Shown piece after piece: positions 7,347 through 18,423 of a stretch of 64,000 bases of DNA; position 1 is the stretch's first letter, and every line of letters starts with the position of its first letter. The position numbers and the translations under genes were made by a program. The notes below the pieces were generated by a model. That model made no database searches and was not told where the DNA came from. It saw nothing but the letters and a program-made list of their open reading frames with translations. Source of the stretch: Pelomonas sp. Root1444 (lineage in GTDB: Bacteria; Pseudomonadota; Gammaproteobacteria; Burkholderiales; Burkholderiaceae_C); the NCBI RefSeq assembly GCF_001426885.1, contig NZ_LMFP01000003.1, forward strand, positions 503,306 through 567,305. The letters are read 5' to 3'.

Positions 7347-10300
7347 ATGGATCTGCACTCCAGCATCGGCGACACGCCGGAAGCCCGCACCTCCACCAGC
7401 CTGGTCGCCGGTCCGCCGCCGTCGACAACGCTGCCGCCCGGCCCGCGGCGCATCCGGCACCGCCAGCAGTGGCGCCGGCTGCGCCGTGTCGGCCTGGGGG
7501 CGCTGGCTGGGCTTGGCAGTGGGCTGGTCGCCGCCTGGACGCTGGCGGCCGACGCCCTGCCGCCCACATGGCGGCTGCCCCAACCCCTTAGCGCGGCGCC
7601 GGCGACCGATCTGTTCGTTCCGCTGCTGCTGGCCGCCCTGGGCCTGCTCGCGTTGTGGCGGCTCAGCACCTGGGTGCTGCCGCTCGTCATGGCCGGCATG
7701 CTGCTGGGCTGCGGGATCGCGCTGGTGGTCGACGCCCGCCTCGGCGCACTGGATCTGCTGGCGTCCGCCCCGCTGCTGAGCGCCCTGGCGCTGCCGCTGC
7801 TGGGCGGCGTGCTGAATCGCGGCCTGCTGCGCCGCCTCGCATTGAGCGGGCGGCTCGCCAACCGGCGCGAGATCGCCGGCTTCGCCCTGCTTGCCGGCCT
7901 GGTGGCGCCGTTGCTCGCCGGCCTGAGCGCGTTCGCCGTTCTGCTGGCCATCGGCTCCACCCCGGCCGGTGCATGGGCCGGCGCGCTGGGGCTGGCCGGC
8001 GCCTGGGCCCTGGGCCTGGTCAGCGCCGGCACCGCCTTGCAAGCCAGCTCGCAGCGCCCACGCCGCGGCGAGCGCTGGGCCGCCCGCATGCTGGCGGTGG
8101 CGGCCCTGGCAGCCCAGGCGGGCCTGACCTGGATGCCAGACGCCGCGGCCGCGCTGCTGGCGCCGCACCTGTTGCTCTGCCTTCACGCGCTGCAAGCCTC
8201 ACCGCGCCACAACGCCCGCCTGGGCGTGGGCCTGCTGGCGCTGTGGGCGCTGTGCACGCCAGCCACGCTTCAGGGTTACGCCGTGGGTGCGCTGCTGGCG
8301 CTGCTGCCGCTGGCCGTCATCGCGCTGAGCCGCCATCGGCTGCGCGACCGCGACGGCTGGCGCAGCGCCGTCGACGCGCAAGGCCTGGCCCTGGCCGAGT
8401 GGCGCCTGCCCGAGGGCCGCATCCATGCCTCGGCCCGCTGGGTGGCACTGACGACGCCCATCGACCCGCATGCCGAAGCCGGCAGCGGCCCGCTGGACTG
8501 GCTGCGCTTGGCCCACCCGCGCGACCGCGAGGCCGCACGGCGCACGCTGCGCGAGTTCCTCGGCGCGCCGGGGCGCAGCCAGCTCGGCCTGTCGCTGCGC
8601 CTGGCGGCCGACGGCGGCGACTGGCGCTGGCACGAGCTGCAAGCCCATGTGCCGCAGCGCGACCGCAAGGGCCGCGCGCGTGTCCTCATCACGACGTTGG
8701 CCGACATCAGCTGGCGCCACATGGCCGAGGAACGCGAGCGCATGTCGGCCACGCTCTTCCAGCAGGCCATCGAGGGCCTGGCCGTGGTCGACGTGCAATG
8801 GCGCATCGTCGAGGTCAACCCGGCCTATTGCGAGATCCTGCACACGTCGCGCGAGAGCCTCATCGGCCGACTGGCCGCGCCGCTCAGCGTCGCCAACCTG
8901 CAGCGCAGCGGGCATGACCCGGCCGCGCTGCAGGCCGACGTCAATGCCGGCCTGGCCTGGAGCGGCGAGTTGCAGGCCGAACTGGAGGACGGCGGCCGCC
9001 ACGTCTTCGCCGCCCGGCTCAGCCCCGTGCCGGAACCCGACGGCGCCGCCCCGCGCTGGCGGCTGCTGGGCATCACCGACCTGGGCGAGAGCCTGCGCCA
9101 GCAGGAGCTGCTGCGGCGCAGCCTGCGCTACGACGCCGCGACCGGCCTGCCCAACCGCGACGAGTTCATGCGCCAGATGCCCCATGCCCTCGGCGCCGCC
9201 AACCGCGATGGCTTCAAGCTGGTCGTCGCCGTCATCGACCTGGACGATTTCGCGCGCGTCAACGCCGAGCACGGCCAGCTCGTGGCCGATGCCGTGCTGC
9301 TGCAGCTCAGCGGCCGGCTGCAGGCCACGCTGCGCGGCGCCCGCGGCGCGTGGCCCGACACCGCCGACCACCTCGCCCGCCTGCACGGCGACGAGTTCGC
9401 CGTGCTGATGCGGGTGCAGACGCCTGCGGAGGCCCAGCGCGCGGTCGACCGCCTGCTGTCCGTGCTGTCCATGCCCGTGGCCGTGCGCGAGAGCCGCATC
9501 GGCGACGGCCTGGCGCTGGAGATCAGCGCCAGCATGGGCGCCACGCTCTACCCCCAGGACGACGCCGACCCGGAGACGCTGCTGCGCCATGCCGGCCACG
9601 CGCTCTACCGCGCCAAGCACGCCGGCCGCGGCCGCATCCAGTTCCACGACCCGACGCTGGACCAGCGCGACGAGGCCGGCCTGATCGCGCTGGCGCGCCT
9701 GCAGCAGGCCCTGGACGGCGATGAGCTGCTGCTGCATTACCAGCCGCAGATCGACCTGCGCACCGGTCAGGTCATGGGCGTGGAGGCCTTGCTGCGCTGG
9801 CAGCATCCCGAGCGCGGCCTGCTGGCGCCCGCGCACTTCCTGCCGCTGATCGAGAACAGCGGGCTGGCGGTGCAGATCGGCGACTGGGTCATCGAGCGCA
9901 CGCTGGCGCAGGCCGCGGCGTGGCGGCGCGAGGGCCTCAACGGCGGCCGCGGGCTGCCGGTCAGCGTCAACGTCGGCGCGCGCCAGCTGAGCCGCCACGA
10001 TTTCCCGCAACGCCTGCAGGAACTCATCCAGCGCCAGCCGCCCGAGATCGCGCACCTGCTGCACCTGGACGTGCTCGAAGCCGATGCGCTGGTCGAGACC
10101 GCCGCCACGCAGTCGTTGATCCAGCGCTGCCTGTTCCTCGGCGTCGGCATCGCGCTGGATGACTTCGGCGCCGGCTATTCGCGGCTGTCGTCGCTGAAGC
10201 GGCTGCAGGTCGACACCCTCAAGCTGGACCGCAGCTACGTGCAAGGCATGCTGGGCGACGCGCAGGATCTGTCGCTGGTCGAGAGCGTCATCGGCCTGGC

Positions 10301-10505
10301 CCGCAACATCGGCTGCGCCGTGCTGGCCAAGGGCGTCGAAAGCCGCGCCCACGCCCGCGAGCTGTTGCGCCTGGGCTGCCGCCTCGGCCAGGGCAACGGC
10401 ATCGCCGCGGCCATGCACCCGATGGCCCTGCCGGGCTGGGCGGAAACCTTCGCCCACAGCGACTGGGTGGGCCAGTTGCGCAGCCCCTCACAGGCGCCTC
10501 TTTAA
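7347..10505 (+). CDS. Membrane PAS-GGDEF-EAL signalling protein with degenerate catalytic motifs
   Basis: This 1052-residue protein starts with a Pro-rich cytoplasmic lead, then several hydrophobic helices (about residues 45-340), one or two PAS-like regions (about 350-590), a GGDEF domain (about 595-765) and an EAL domain (about 775-1030). The GGDEF signature reads HGDEF (680-684), and the GHxxGD element reads GQLVADAV, so diguanylate cyclase activity is doubtful. In the EAL domain the EAL motif (813-815), DDFGAGYS and LKLD are kept. However, the metal-binding Glu in LELExxE is Asp908, and the first Glu of the AEGVE motif is Lys995, so phosphodiesterase activity is also doubtful. It may sense c-di-GMP or act by protein contact. 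The ATG at 7347 is the first start after an in-frame stop at 7341-7343. dnaG follows after only 9 bases and may be co-transcribed. Confidence 0.9.
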   Translation: MDLHSSIGDTPEARTSTSLVAGPPPSTTLPPGPRRIRHRQQWRRLRRVGLGALAGLGSGLVAAWTLAADALPPTWRLPQPLSAAPATDLFVPLLLAALGLLALWRLSTWVLPLVMAGMLLGCGIALVVDARLGALDLLASAPLLSALALPLLGGVLNRGLLRRLALSGRLANRREIAGFALLAGLVAPLLAGLSAFAVLLAIGSTPAGAWAGALGLAGAWALGLVSAGTALQASSQRPRRGERWAARMLAVAALAAQAGLTWMPDAAAALLAPHLLLCLHALQASPRHNARLGVGLLALWALCTPATLQGYAVGALLALLPLAVIALSRHRLRDRDGWRSAVDAQGLALAEWRLPEGRIHASARWVALTTPIDPHAEAGSGPLDWLRLAHPRDREAARRTLREFLGAPGRSQLGLSLRLAADGGDWRWHELQAHVPQRDRKGRARVLITTLADISWRHMAEERERMSATLFQQAIEGLAVVDVQWRIVEVNPAYCEILHTSRESLIGRLAAPLSVANLQRSGHDPAALQADVNAGLAWSGELQAELEDGGRHVFAARLSPVPEPDGAAPRWRLLGITDLGESLRQQELLRRSLRYDAATGLPNRDEFMRQMPHALGAANRDGFKLVVAVIDLDDFARVNAEHGQLVADAVLLQLSGRLQATLRGARGAWPDTADHLARLHGDEFAVLMRVQTPAEAQRAVDRLLSVLSMPVAVRESRIGDGLALEISASMGATLYPQDDADPETLLRHAGHALYRAKHAGRGRIQFHDPTLDQRDEAGLIALARLQQALDGDELLLHYQPQIDLRTGQVMGVEALLRWQHPERGLLAPAHFLPLIENSGLAVQIGDWVIERTLAQAAAWRREGLNGGRGLPVSVNVGARQLSRHDFPQRLQELIQRQPPEIAHLLHLDVLEADALVETAATQSLIQRCLFLGVGIALDDFGAGYSRLSSLKRLQVDTLKLDRSYVQGMLGDAQDLSLVESVIGLARNIGCAVLAKGVESRAHARELLRLGCRLGQGNGIAAAMHPMALPGWAETFAHSDWVGQLRSPSQAPL

Positions 10506-10514
10506 ACTGCGCGG

Positions 10515-12401
10515 GTGATCCCACCCGGCTTTATCCATGACCTGCTCGCCCGCGTCGACATCGTCGAGGTGGTCGGCCGCCATGTCGAGCTGAAGAAGGC
10601 GGGCATCAACCACAAGGGGCTGTGCCCCTTCCACGGCGAGAAATCGCCCAGCTTCATCGTCAGCCCCAGCCGCCAGACCTACCACTGCTTCGGCTGCGGC
10701 GTGCACGGCAACGCCATCGGCTTCCTGATGGAGCACACCGCGGCGACCTTCGTGGAGGCGGTCGAGGACCTGGCCCAGCAGGTCGGCATGCAGGTGCCTC
10801 AAGACGAACGCAGCCCCGAGCAGCGCGAGCGCGCCAAGGCCGAGAAGCAAAAACAGCAGAGCCTGACCGACGTGCTGGCACGCGCGGCGGACTTCTACAA
10901 GGCCCAGCTGCGCAAATCACCGCGCGCGGTCGAGTACCTGAAGGGCCGCGGCCTGACGGGGCAGATCGCCGCCCGTTTCGGCCTGGGCTATGCACCGGAA
11001 GGCTGGCGGTCGCTGGCCAGCGGTTTCCCGTCCTACGACGACCCGCAGCTGGTCGAGTCGGGCCTGGTCATCACGCCCGACGTCGAGCCGGGCGAGGATG
11101 CGAAGCGATATGACCGCTTTCGCGACCGGATCATGTTCCCGATCCGCAACGTGCAGGGCGAGGTCATCGGCTTCGGCGGCCGCGTGCTCGACAAGGGCGA
11201 GCCCAAGTACCTGAACTCACCCGAGACACCGGTCTTCAGCAAGGGCCGGGAGCTGTACGGGCTGTTCGAGGGCCGCCAGGCGATGCGCCAGCGCGGCTAT
11301 GCGCTGGTCGTCGAGGGCTACATGGACGTCGTCGCACTGGCCCAGCATGGCTTCGGCAATGCCGTCGCGACGCTGGGCACGGCCTGCACCGCCGAGCATG
11401 TGCACAAGCTGTTCCGCTTCACCGAATCGGTCGTCTTCAGCTTCGACGGCGATGCCGCCGGCCGCCGCGCCGCCGTGCGTGCGCTGGAAGCCGCCCTGCC
11501 CCATGCCACCGAGACGCGCACCGTCAAGTTCCTCTTCCTGCCGACCGAGCACGACCCGGACTCCTACGTCCGCGAGCTGGGCGCCGACGCCTTCGAGCGC
11601 TGCGTCGAAACCGCCGTGCCGCTGTCGCGCCAGCTGACCAACGTGGCCGCCGACGGCTGCGACCTCGGCACCCCGGAAGGCCGGGCTCGCATGCTCAACC
11701 AGGCCCGGCCGTTGTGGGCGCTGCTGCCCGAGGGCCTGCTGCGCCGCCAGCTGCTGGGCGAGATCGCGCGCCAGGGGCAATTGCCCGAGGCCGAACTGCA
11801 GTCGCTGTGGCTGGGCGAGCCCGCCGCCGCACCGGCCGCGGCTGCGCCCGCCGCACCCAAAGAGCGGCCGCGCTGGCAGCCCAAGGCCGAATGGAAGGGC
11901 AGCAAGGGCGACTGGAAAGGCAAGCGGCGCGACGAGGAGCCCCGCCCTGTCGGCCCGCGGGCGGCGCCGTCGACGCCCACCGACAATGCCGTGCGCCTGC
12001 TGCTTCAGCACAACGAGCTGTGGGAAACGCTCACCGACGAGGATCGGGGCTTGTTGCACGAATTGCCCGGCGTGCACGGCGAACTGGTCCACTGGCTGGA
12101 ACGCCAGCTGACCCATCACGGCGTGACGCCCTGGGCCGCAGTGGAAGCCGGGCTGGCCGCGGCAGGGCTGGCCGGCGCCGCTGCGCAGGTCATGCGCTCG
12201 GCCCGCGAGCTGGGCGCCGAGGCCGACCCCGCCCAGGAGCTTGCCGCGCTGCTGGTGAATCTTTGGATCGCCCAGATCGAGGCCGAGATCGCGGCGCTTC
12301 TGGCCCAGTCGCCGCTGAACGATGCCGATTTGCTCCGCTACCGCCAGCTGCGCACCCGGGCCGACGCCCTCAAGGGACGACCGGGCGCCAAAGCAGCCTG
12401 A
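10515..12401 (+). CDS. dnaG: DNA primase DnaG
   Basis: This 628-residue protein is complete. It has an N-terminal CHC2 zinc ribbon (Cys37, His40, Cys58, Cys61), the RNA-polymerase-like core with TOPRIM acidic motifs (VVEGYMDVVAL and FSFDGDAAGRRAA), a Pro/Ala/Lys-rich linker and the C-terminal DnaB-binding helical domain. It makes RNA primers at the replication fork. The start is a GTG, chosen because IPPGFIHDLLARVDIVEVV is the standard N-terminus. It sits between the GGDEF-EAL gene and rpoD, and the dnaG-rpoD pair is the conserved core of the macromolecular synthesis operon (rpsU is absent here). Confidence 0.97.
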   Translation: MIPPGFIHDLLARVDIVEVVGRHVELKKAGINHKGLCPFHGEKSPSFIVSPSRQTYHCFGCGVHGNAIGFLMEHTAATFVEAVEDLAQQVGMQVPQDERSPEQRERAKAEKQKQQSLTDVLARAADFYKAQLRKSPRAVEYLKGRGLTGQIAARFGLGYAPEGWRSLASGFPSYDDPQLVESGLVITPDVEPGEDAKRYDRFRDRIMFPIRNVQGEVIGFGGRVLDKGEPKYLNSPETPVFSKGRELYGLFEGRQAMRQRGYALVVEGYMDVVALAQHGFGNAVATLGTACTAEHVHKLFRFTESVVFSFDGDAAGRRAAVRALEAALPHATETRTVKFLFLPTEHDPDSYVRELGADAFERCVETAVPLSRQLTNVAADGCDLGTPEGRARMLNQARPLWALLPEGLLRRQLLGEIARQGQLPEAELQSLWLGEPAAAPAAAAPAAPKERPRWQPKAEWKGSKGDWKGKRRDEEPRPVGPRAAPSTPTDNAVRLLLQHNELWETLTDEDRGLLHELPGVHGELVHWLERQLTHHGVTPWAAVEAGLAAAGLAGAAAQVMRSARELGAEADPAQELAALLVNLWIAQIEAEIAALLAQSPLNDADLLRYRQLRTRADALKGRPGAKAA

Positions 12402-12423
12402 AGGGATTTCCTGAAGCCGATTT

Positions 12424-12452
12424 TTGACCTCTCGATGAAACTGGCAGATAAT
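12424..12452 (+). promoter_or_regulatory. Sigma-70-type promoter upstream of rpoD
   Basis: TTGACC (12424-12429) and GATAAT (12447-12452) are spaced 17 bases apart, matching the consensus at five of six positions in each box. It lies just after the dnaG stop and would start a transcript near 12459, some 294 bases before rpoD. The -10 box lies inside a short palindrome (GGCAGA-TAA-TCTGCC, 12443-12457, followed by TTTT), so the same bases could form a weak dnaG terminator. Confidence 0.6.
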
Positions 12453-12752
12453 CTGCCGTTTTCCGCGCGCGTCAACAAGAGTGACGGCAGAGAGATGCCG
12501 GACCCGGCCACCCAGCGACACTGGGCAACTCGTTCAAGAGTTTTGATGGCCAAAACATCCGCCAGCTCTGCATACCAAACGATCACGCCAGCTTGTTCGC
12601 GCCACGCCAGGGTCCCTCGCTCGAATTTGGAGTGATACCCGGTGACGAAAGCCACCGCCCCCAAGCCCCGCCGGTTTTTGCAATCGAGCCCGGGCTGGCC
12701 GCGGTGGCTGCTGCATTTCTGAATTGACCGCGCAAACCCTCGAAGGACCTGC
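12453..12752 (+). other. Long rpoD leader, no supported gene
   Basis: About 300 bases lie between the predicted start of transcription and the rpoD ATG. A 66-codon open frame begins at 12435, but it starts upstream of the predicted transcript start, has no ribosome site and resembles no family. I treat the stretch as untranslated leader with possible regulatory structure. Confidence 0.4.
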
Positions 12753-15005
<2,253 letters not shown>

Positions 15006-15038
15006 AGGTTGGACAAGGACGTGGCCGCCGAAGGCGGT

Positions 15039-15097
15039 GCGGGCTGCACTGCAGCCCGCACGGAGTTTGCGCCATGGCTCGCGCAGCGAGGCGTGGC
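15039..15097 (+). repeat. Two tandem hairpins downstream of rpoD
   Basis: The first is a perfect 10-base inverted repeat, GCGGGCTGCA (15039-15048) with TGCAGCCCGC (15050-15059). The second pairs GCCATGGCTCGC (15071-15082) with GCGAGGCGTGGC (15086-15097) at 10 of 12 positions. Neither has a T-run. Together with the terminator that follows they form an array that may protect the rpoD mRNA 3' end. Confidence 0.65.
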
Positions 15098-15122
15098 ACA
15101 AGCTGCGCGCGAACCGATACAG

Positions 15123-15147
15123 AGGCCGGCTCAACCCGGCCTTTTTT
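15123..15147 (+). terminator. Intrinsic terminator of rpoD
   Basis: AGGCCGG (15123-15129) pairs with CCGGCCT (15136-15142) around CTCAAC, followed by six T residues (15142-15147). It lies between rpoD and the cyclase-FHA gene. Confidence 0.85.
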
Positions 15148-15166
15148 ACGCCGATAAACTTCTGAC

Positions 15167-16135
15167 ATGACCGCGATCCGCGAGCGCACCGTCCTCTTTG
15201 CCGACCTGCGCGGCAGCACCGGCCTCTACGAGTCCCTCGGCAATGCCGAGGCCAGCGCCATGGTCACGCAGACCGTCGGGCAGATCAGCGAGGCCGTGCT
15301 GGAAGGCGGCGGCCAGCTCATCAAGACGCTGGGCGACGGCCTGATGGCCGCCTTCGAGGCGCCGCGCGACGGCGTGCGCGCCGCGCAGCGCATGCAGGAG
15401 ATGCTGGAACGCACCGTGCAGCGAGCCCGCCGCCAGAGCAACCCGGCCATGCTGGCCCTGCGCCTGCAGGTGGCGCTGGCGCGTGGCGAGGTGGTGGAAC
15501 TCAACGGCGATTGCTTCGGCGACGCCGTCAATGTCGCGGCCCGCTTGATCGACCATGCCGGCGACGGCGAGATCCTCATCACCGCCGAGGTGCTGGCCGG
15601 GCTGCACCACGCGTCCAAGGGGCGCTTTCGCAGCCTGGACCGCATCTCCGTGCGCGGCCGCGTCGAGCCGGTGCATGTCTACCGCATGGACGCCGCGCCG
15701 CTCGTCGGCGCGGACGCCACGGCGACGCAGTTCGGCGAGCCGATGCGCTCGGTCGAACCCGACGGCATGCGCCTGATCTGGCAAGACCTGGACCGCGTGT
15801 TCGACATCGACGCCATGCCCATCGTGCTGGGCCGCAGCGTGCAGGCCACCTACTGCATCACCGACGCTCGCGTATCGCGCTCGCATGCCCGCATCGACTG
15901 GCAAGGCAGCAGCTTCGAGCTGACGGACCTCTCATACAACGGCACCTATGTGCGCTTCGGCGATTCGGGCGAGTTGCTGAGCCTCAAGCGCGGCAGTTGC
16001 ACGCTGCATGGCTCGGGCGTCATTGGCCTGGGCGGGCTGCCGACGGACGAGCAATCGCCGATCGTGCGGTTCGAGGTGCTGCACTTCGCCGACACCGAGC
16101 CGCAGCCCTTCGGCGGCCCGCGCTCCCGCCGCTAG
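15167..16135 (+). CDS. Class III adenylate/guanylate cyclase with C-terminal FHA domain
   Basis: In this 322-residue protein, residues 1 to about 185 form a class III nucleotide cyclase domain. The metal-binding aspartates are Asp13 (LFADLRGSTGL) and Asp57 (TLGDGLMAAF), and GDCFGDAVNVAARL is the usual dimer-interface motif. Residues from about 210 form an FHA phosphothreonine-binding domain (VLGRS, then SRSHARI and DLSYNGTYVRF). No membrane segment is visible, so it should be cytosolic. It likely makes cAMP (or cGMP), with output or placement set by binding a phosphorylated partner, which implies a Ser/Thr kinase elsewhere in the genome. The only kinase-like gene in the window (1-623) looks inactive. 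The ATG at 15167 directly follows the rpoD terminator. Confidence 0.88.
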   Translation: MTAIRERTVLFADLRGSTGLYESLGNAEASAMVTQTVGQISEAVLEGGGQLIKTLGDGLMAAFEAPRDGVRAAQRMQEMLERTVQRARRQSNPAMLALRLQVALARGEVVELNGDCFGDAVNVAARLIDHAGDGEILITAEVLAGLHHASKGRFRSLDRISVRGRVEPVHVYRMDAAPLVGADATATQFGEPMRSVEPDGMRLIWQDLDRVFDIDAMPIVLGRSVQATYCITDARVSRSHARIDWQGSSFELTDLSYNGTYVRFGDSGELLSLKRGSCTLHGSGVIGLGGLPTDEQSPIVRFEVLHFADTEPQPFGGPRSRR

Positions 16136-16151
16136 GAATGGAGCCCCTCGT

Positions 16152-16285
16152 CCAAGGAGTACCTTGGCCGGTCCCCGACAGGGACGGCAATGCCGGCCAG
16201 GTTGACTGGCAAGCACATCGCCATCCCGGGCCGGCTTGGGAGCAGCCCGGCGCTCGGCCCGCAAATCTCAGGCACCGCCGCTGAC
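16152..16285 (+). repeat. Dispersed upstream element, copy A (before hemH)
   Basis: A hairpin (CCAAGG-AGTA-CCTTGG, 16152-16167) is followed by a conserved block at 16181-16266. That block is nearly the same as 48785-48867 read on the other strand, including CAAGCACATCGCC and CGGCGCTCGGCCCGCAAAT. It ends 19 bases before the hemH ATG, the same distance as in copy B before hmuT, and the shared CGCCGCTGA extends the likeness up to the start codon. Confidence 0.75.
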
Positions 16286-17383
16286 ATGCCCTTTCTTCCC
16301 GAACCGCCGCATCGCCACGGCGCCGCGCCCGCTGGCCCGGACACCGCCGTGCTGCTGTGCAACCTCGGCACGCCCGACGCCCCCACGGCCGCGGCCTTGC
16401 GCCGCTACCTGGCCCAGTTCCTGGCCGACCCACGCGTCGTCGAGATCCCCAAGCTGGTCTGGCTGGCCATCCTGCACGGCATCATCCTGCGCGTGCGGCC
16501 GGCCAAGTCGGCCGCCAAGTACGCCACCGTCTGGACGCCCGACGGTTCGCCGCTGAAGGTGTGGACCGAGAAACAGGCCAAGCTGTTGCAGGGCTACCTC
16601 GGCGAGCGCGGGCTGCGCGTGCGCGTGGCCATGGCCATGCGCTATGGCCAGCCGGCCATAGCCGCGACGCTGGATGCGCTCAAGCGCGAAGGCGTGCGCC
16701 GCGTGCTGGTGCTGCCGGCCTACCCGCAGTACTCCGGCGCGACGACGGCCAGCGTCATCGACGACGTGGCGCGCTGGGCGCTCCAGACCCGCCACCTGCC
16801 GGAACTGCGCTTCATCAACCGCTATCACGACGACACGGGCCACATCGCCGCCCTCGCCCAGAGCGTGCGTGAACACTGGCAGCGCGAAGGGCGCGGCGAC
16901 AAGCTGGTCATGAGCTTCCACGGCATGCCCGAGCGCACGCTGCACCTGGGCGATCCCTATCACTGCGAATGTCTGAAGACCGGCCGCCTGCTGGCCGAGG
17001 CGCTGGGCCTGAAGGACGGCGAGTGGCTCGTCACCTTCCAGAGCCGCTTCGGCAAGGCCAAGTGGCTCACGCCCTATACCGAACCCAGCCTCGTCAAGCT
17101 CGCCCAGGGCGGCCTGAAGAGCGTCGACGTCATCTGCCCCGGCTTCGCGGCCGACTGCCTGGAGACGCTGGAAGAAATCAACCAGGAAGCGCGCGCCGCC
17201 TTCCTGGGTGCGGGCGGGCCGCGTTTCGGCTACATCCCCTGCCTGAACGACCACCCGGCTGGCATGCGCGCCCTCGCGGCCCTCGCCGAACGCCATCTGC
17301 AGGGCTGGCCGACGGACGCGCCCCACCCCGACACGCTGGCGCTGCAACGCCAGCGTGCCATGGCAGCGGGTGCGAAGGAATGA
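16286..17383 (+). CDS. hemH: Ferrochelatase
   Basis: This 365-residue protein matches HemH throughout: AVLLCNLGTPDAPT near the N-terminus, VLVLPAYPQYSGATTASV, the active-site LVMSFHGMPERTLHLGDPYH with the catalytic His, WLVTFQSRFGKAKWLTPYTE, and the acidic VDVICPGFAADCLETLEEI. It inserts Fe(II) into protoporphyrin IX, the last step of heme synthesis, at the cytoplasmic face. I chose the ATG at 16286 because upstream bases belong to the repeated element and do not resemble the family. Its stop overlaps the hslR start (ATGA). Confidence 0.97.
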   Translation: MPFLPEPPHRHGAAPAGPDTAVLLCNLGTPDAPTAAALRRYLAQFLADPRVVEIPKLVWLAILHGIILRVRPAKSAAKYATVWTPDGSPLKVWTEKQAKLLQGYLGERGLRVRVAMAMRYGQPAIAATLDALKREGVRRVLVLPAYPQYSGATTASVIDDVARWALQTRHLPELRFINRYHDDTGHIAALAQSVREHWQREGRGDKLVMSFHGMPERTLHLGDPYHCECLKTGRLLAEALGLKDGEWLVTFQSRFGKAKWLTPYTEPSLVKLAQGGLKSVDVICPGFAADCLETLEEINQEARAAFLGAGGPRFGYIPCLNDHPAGMRALAALAERHLQGWPTDAPHPDTLALQRQRAMAAGAKE

Positions 17384-17802
17384 GCGAGGCCCCGGCCAGC
17401 ATGCGGCTGGATAAATGGCTGTGGGCCGCGCGCTTCTACAAGACCCGCGCGCTGGCCGTCGAGGCGATCAACCTCGGCCGCGTTCGCGTCGGCGGCCAAC
17501 CGGTCAAGCCGGCGCGGGATGTGAAGGTGGGCGACGTGTTGAGCATTCGCGTCGGTACGCTGGCGCGCGAGGTCTCGGTCCTCGGCCTGTCCAACCAGCG
17601 CGGGCCGGCACCCCAGGCCCAGGCGCTCTATGCCGAGACCCAGGCCAGCATCACCGCCCGCGAGGCCGCCGCCGAGGCGCGCCGCCTGGCCCCGGAGCCG
17701 GCGGACAGCATCGAGCAGGGCCGCCCCACCAAGCAGGATCGCCGCCGTCTGGCCGAGTGGGACCGCTGGTCGGCGTCGCTCGACGATGAAGACCCGGGTT
17801 GA
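17380..17802 (+). CDS. hslR: Hsp15-type RNA-binding protein (S4 domain)
   Basis: This 140-residue protein has an N-terminal S4 RNA-binding domain (about residues 8-65: MRLDKWLWAARFYKTRALA, then GRVRVGGQPVKPARDVKVGD) and a basic tail. Hsp15 binds free 50S subunits carrying nascent chains and helps recycle them after heat shock. The start overlaps the hemH stop by four bases, so translation is probably coupled. Its place just before grpE-dnaK-dnaJ fits a heat-shock role. Confidence 0.93.
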   Translation: MSEAPASMRLDKWLWAARFYKTRALAVEAINLGRVRVGGQPVKPARDVKVGDVLSIRVGTLAREVSVLGLSNQRGPAPQAQALYAETQASITAREAAAEARRLAPEPADSIEQGRPTKQDRRRLAEWDRWSASLDDEDPG

Positions 17803-17830
17803 CCCGGATAATTCGTTTCCCAATCCCCCT

Positions 17831-17858
17831 CTTGAAACCGGGACATCGCGCCCCACGT
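17831..17858 (+). promoter_or_regulatory. Sigma-32 (heat-shock) promoter of grpE-dnaK-dnaJ
   Basis: CTTGAAA (17831-17837) and CCCCACGT (17851-17858) are 13 bases apart. This matches the RpoH consensus CTTGAAA-N11-16-CCCCATNT at all -35 positions and all but one specified -10 position. It lies 25 bases before the grpE ATG. Confidence 0.85.
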
Positions 17859-17883
17859 CGACGCGATCCTGCCCATTCATGCC

Positions 17884-18405
17884 ATGACGACCGAAAACTC
17901 CCTGCCCCCTGATGCGGCCGGCGCCACCGAGCCCACGGCCGCCGAACTGAACCCCGAAAACAAGATCGCCGAGCTGGAAGGCCGCCTTGCCGAGATGAGC
18001 GACGCCTACCTGCGCGCCAAGGCCGAGGTCGAGAACGTGCGCCGCCGTGCCGATGAAGACATCGCCAAGGCCCGCAAGTTCGCGGTCGAGAGCTTTGCCG
18101 AAGCCATGCTGCCGGTGATGGACAGCATGGAGGCGGCCATCGCGACGCCCGACGCCAAGGTCGAGACGGTGCTGGAAGGCGTGCACGCCACGCGCCGCCA
18201 GCTGGCCAGCGCGCTGGAGCGCAACAAGGTGGTCGAGATCAACCCGTCCGCCGGCACCAAGTTCGACCCGCACCAGCACCAGGCCATCTCCGTGGTGCCG
18301 GCCGAGCAGGACGCCAACACCGTGGTCACGGTGCTGCAGAAGGGCTTCCTGATCGCCGACCGCGTGCTGCGGCCCGCGCTCGTGACGGTTGCCGCGCCGA
18401 AGTAA
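17884..18405 (+). CDS. grpE: GrpE nucleotide exchange factor
   Basis: This 173-residue protein has an acidic, disordered N-terminus, a long coiled coil (about residues 25-80, with [19 protein letters not shown]) and the beta domain that contacts DnaK ([14 protein letters not shown] and [20 protein letters not shown]). It releases ADP from DnaK. It is preceded by a sigma-32 promoter and followed 80 bases later by dnaK. Confidence 0.97.
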   Translation: MTTENSLPPDAAGATEPTAAELNPENKIAELEGRLAEMSDAYLRAKAEVENVRRRADEDIAKARKFAVESFAEAMLPVMDSMEAAIATPDAKVETVLEGVHATRRQLASALERNKVVEINPSAGTKFDPHQHQAISVVPAEQDANTVVTVLQKGFLIADRVLRPALVTVAAPK

Positions 18406-18423
18406 TGCACATGGCGCCGCGCC

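Noticed and set aside
12435-12635. 66-codon frame between dnaG and rpoD
   Set aside because: It begins upstream of the predicted rpoD transcript start, lacks a ribosome site and resembles nothing known.
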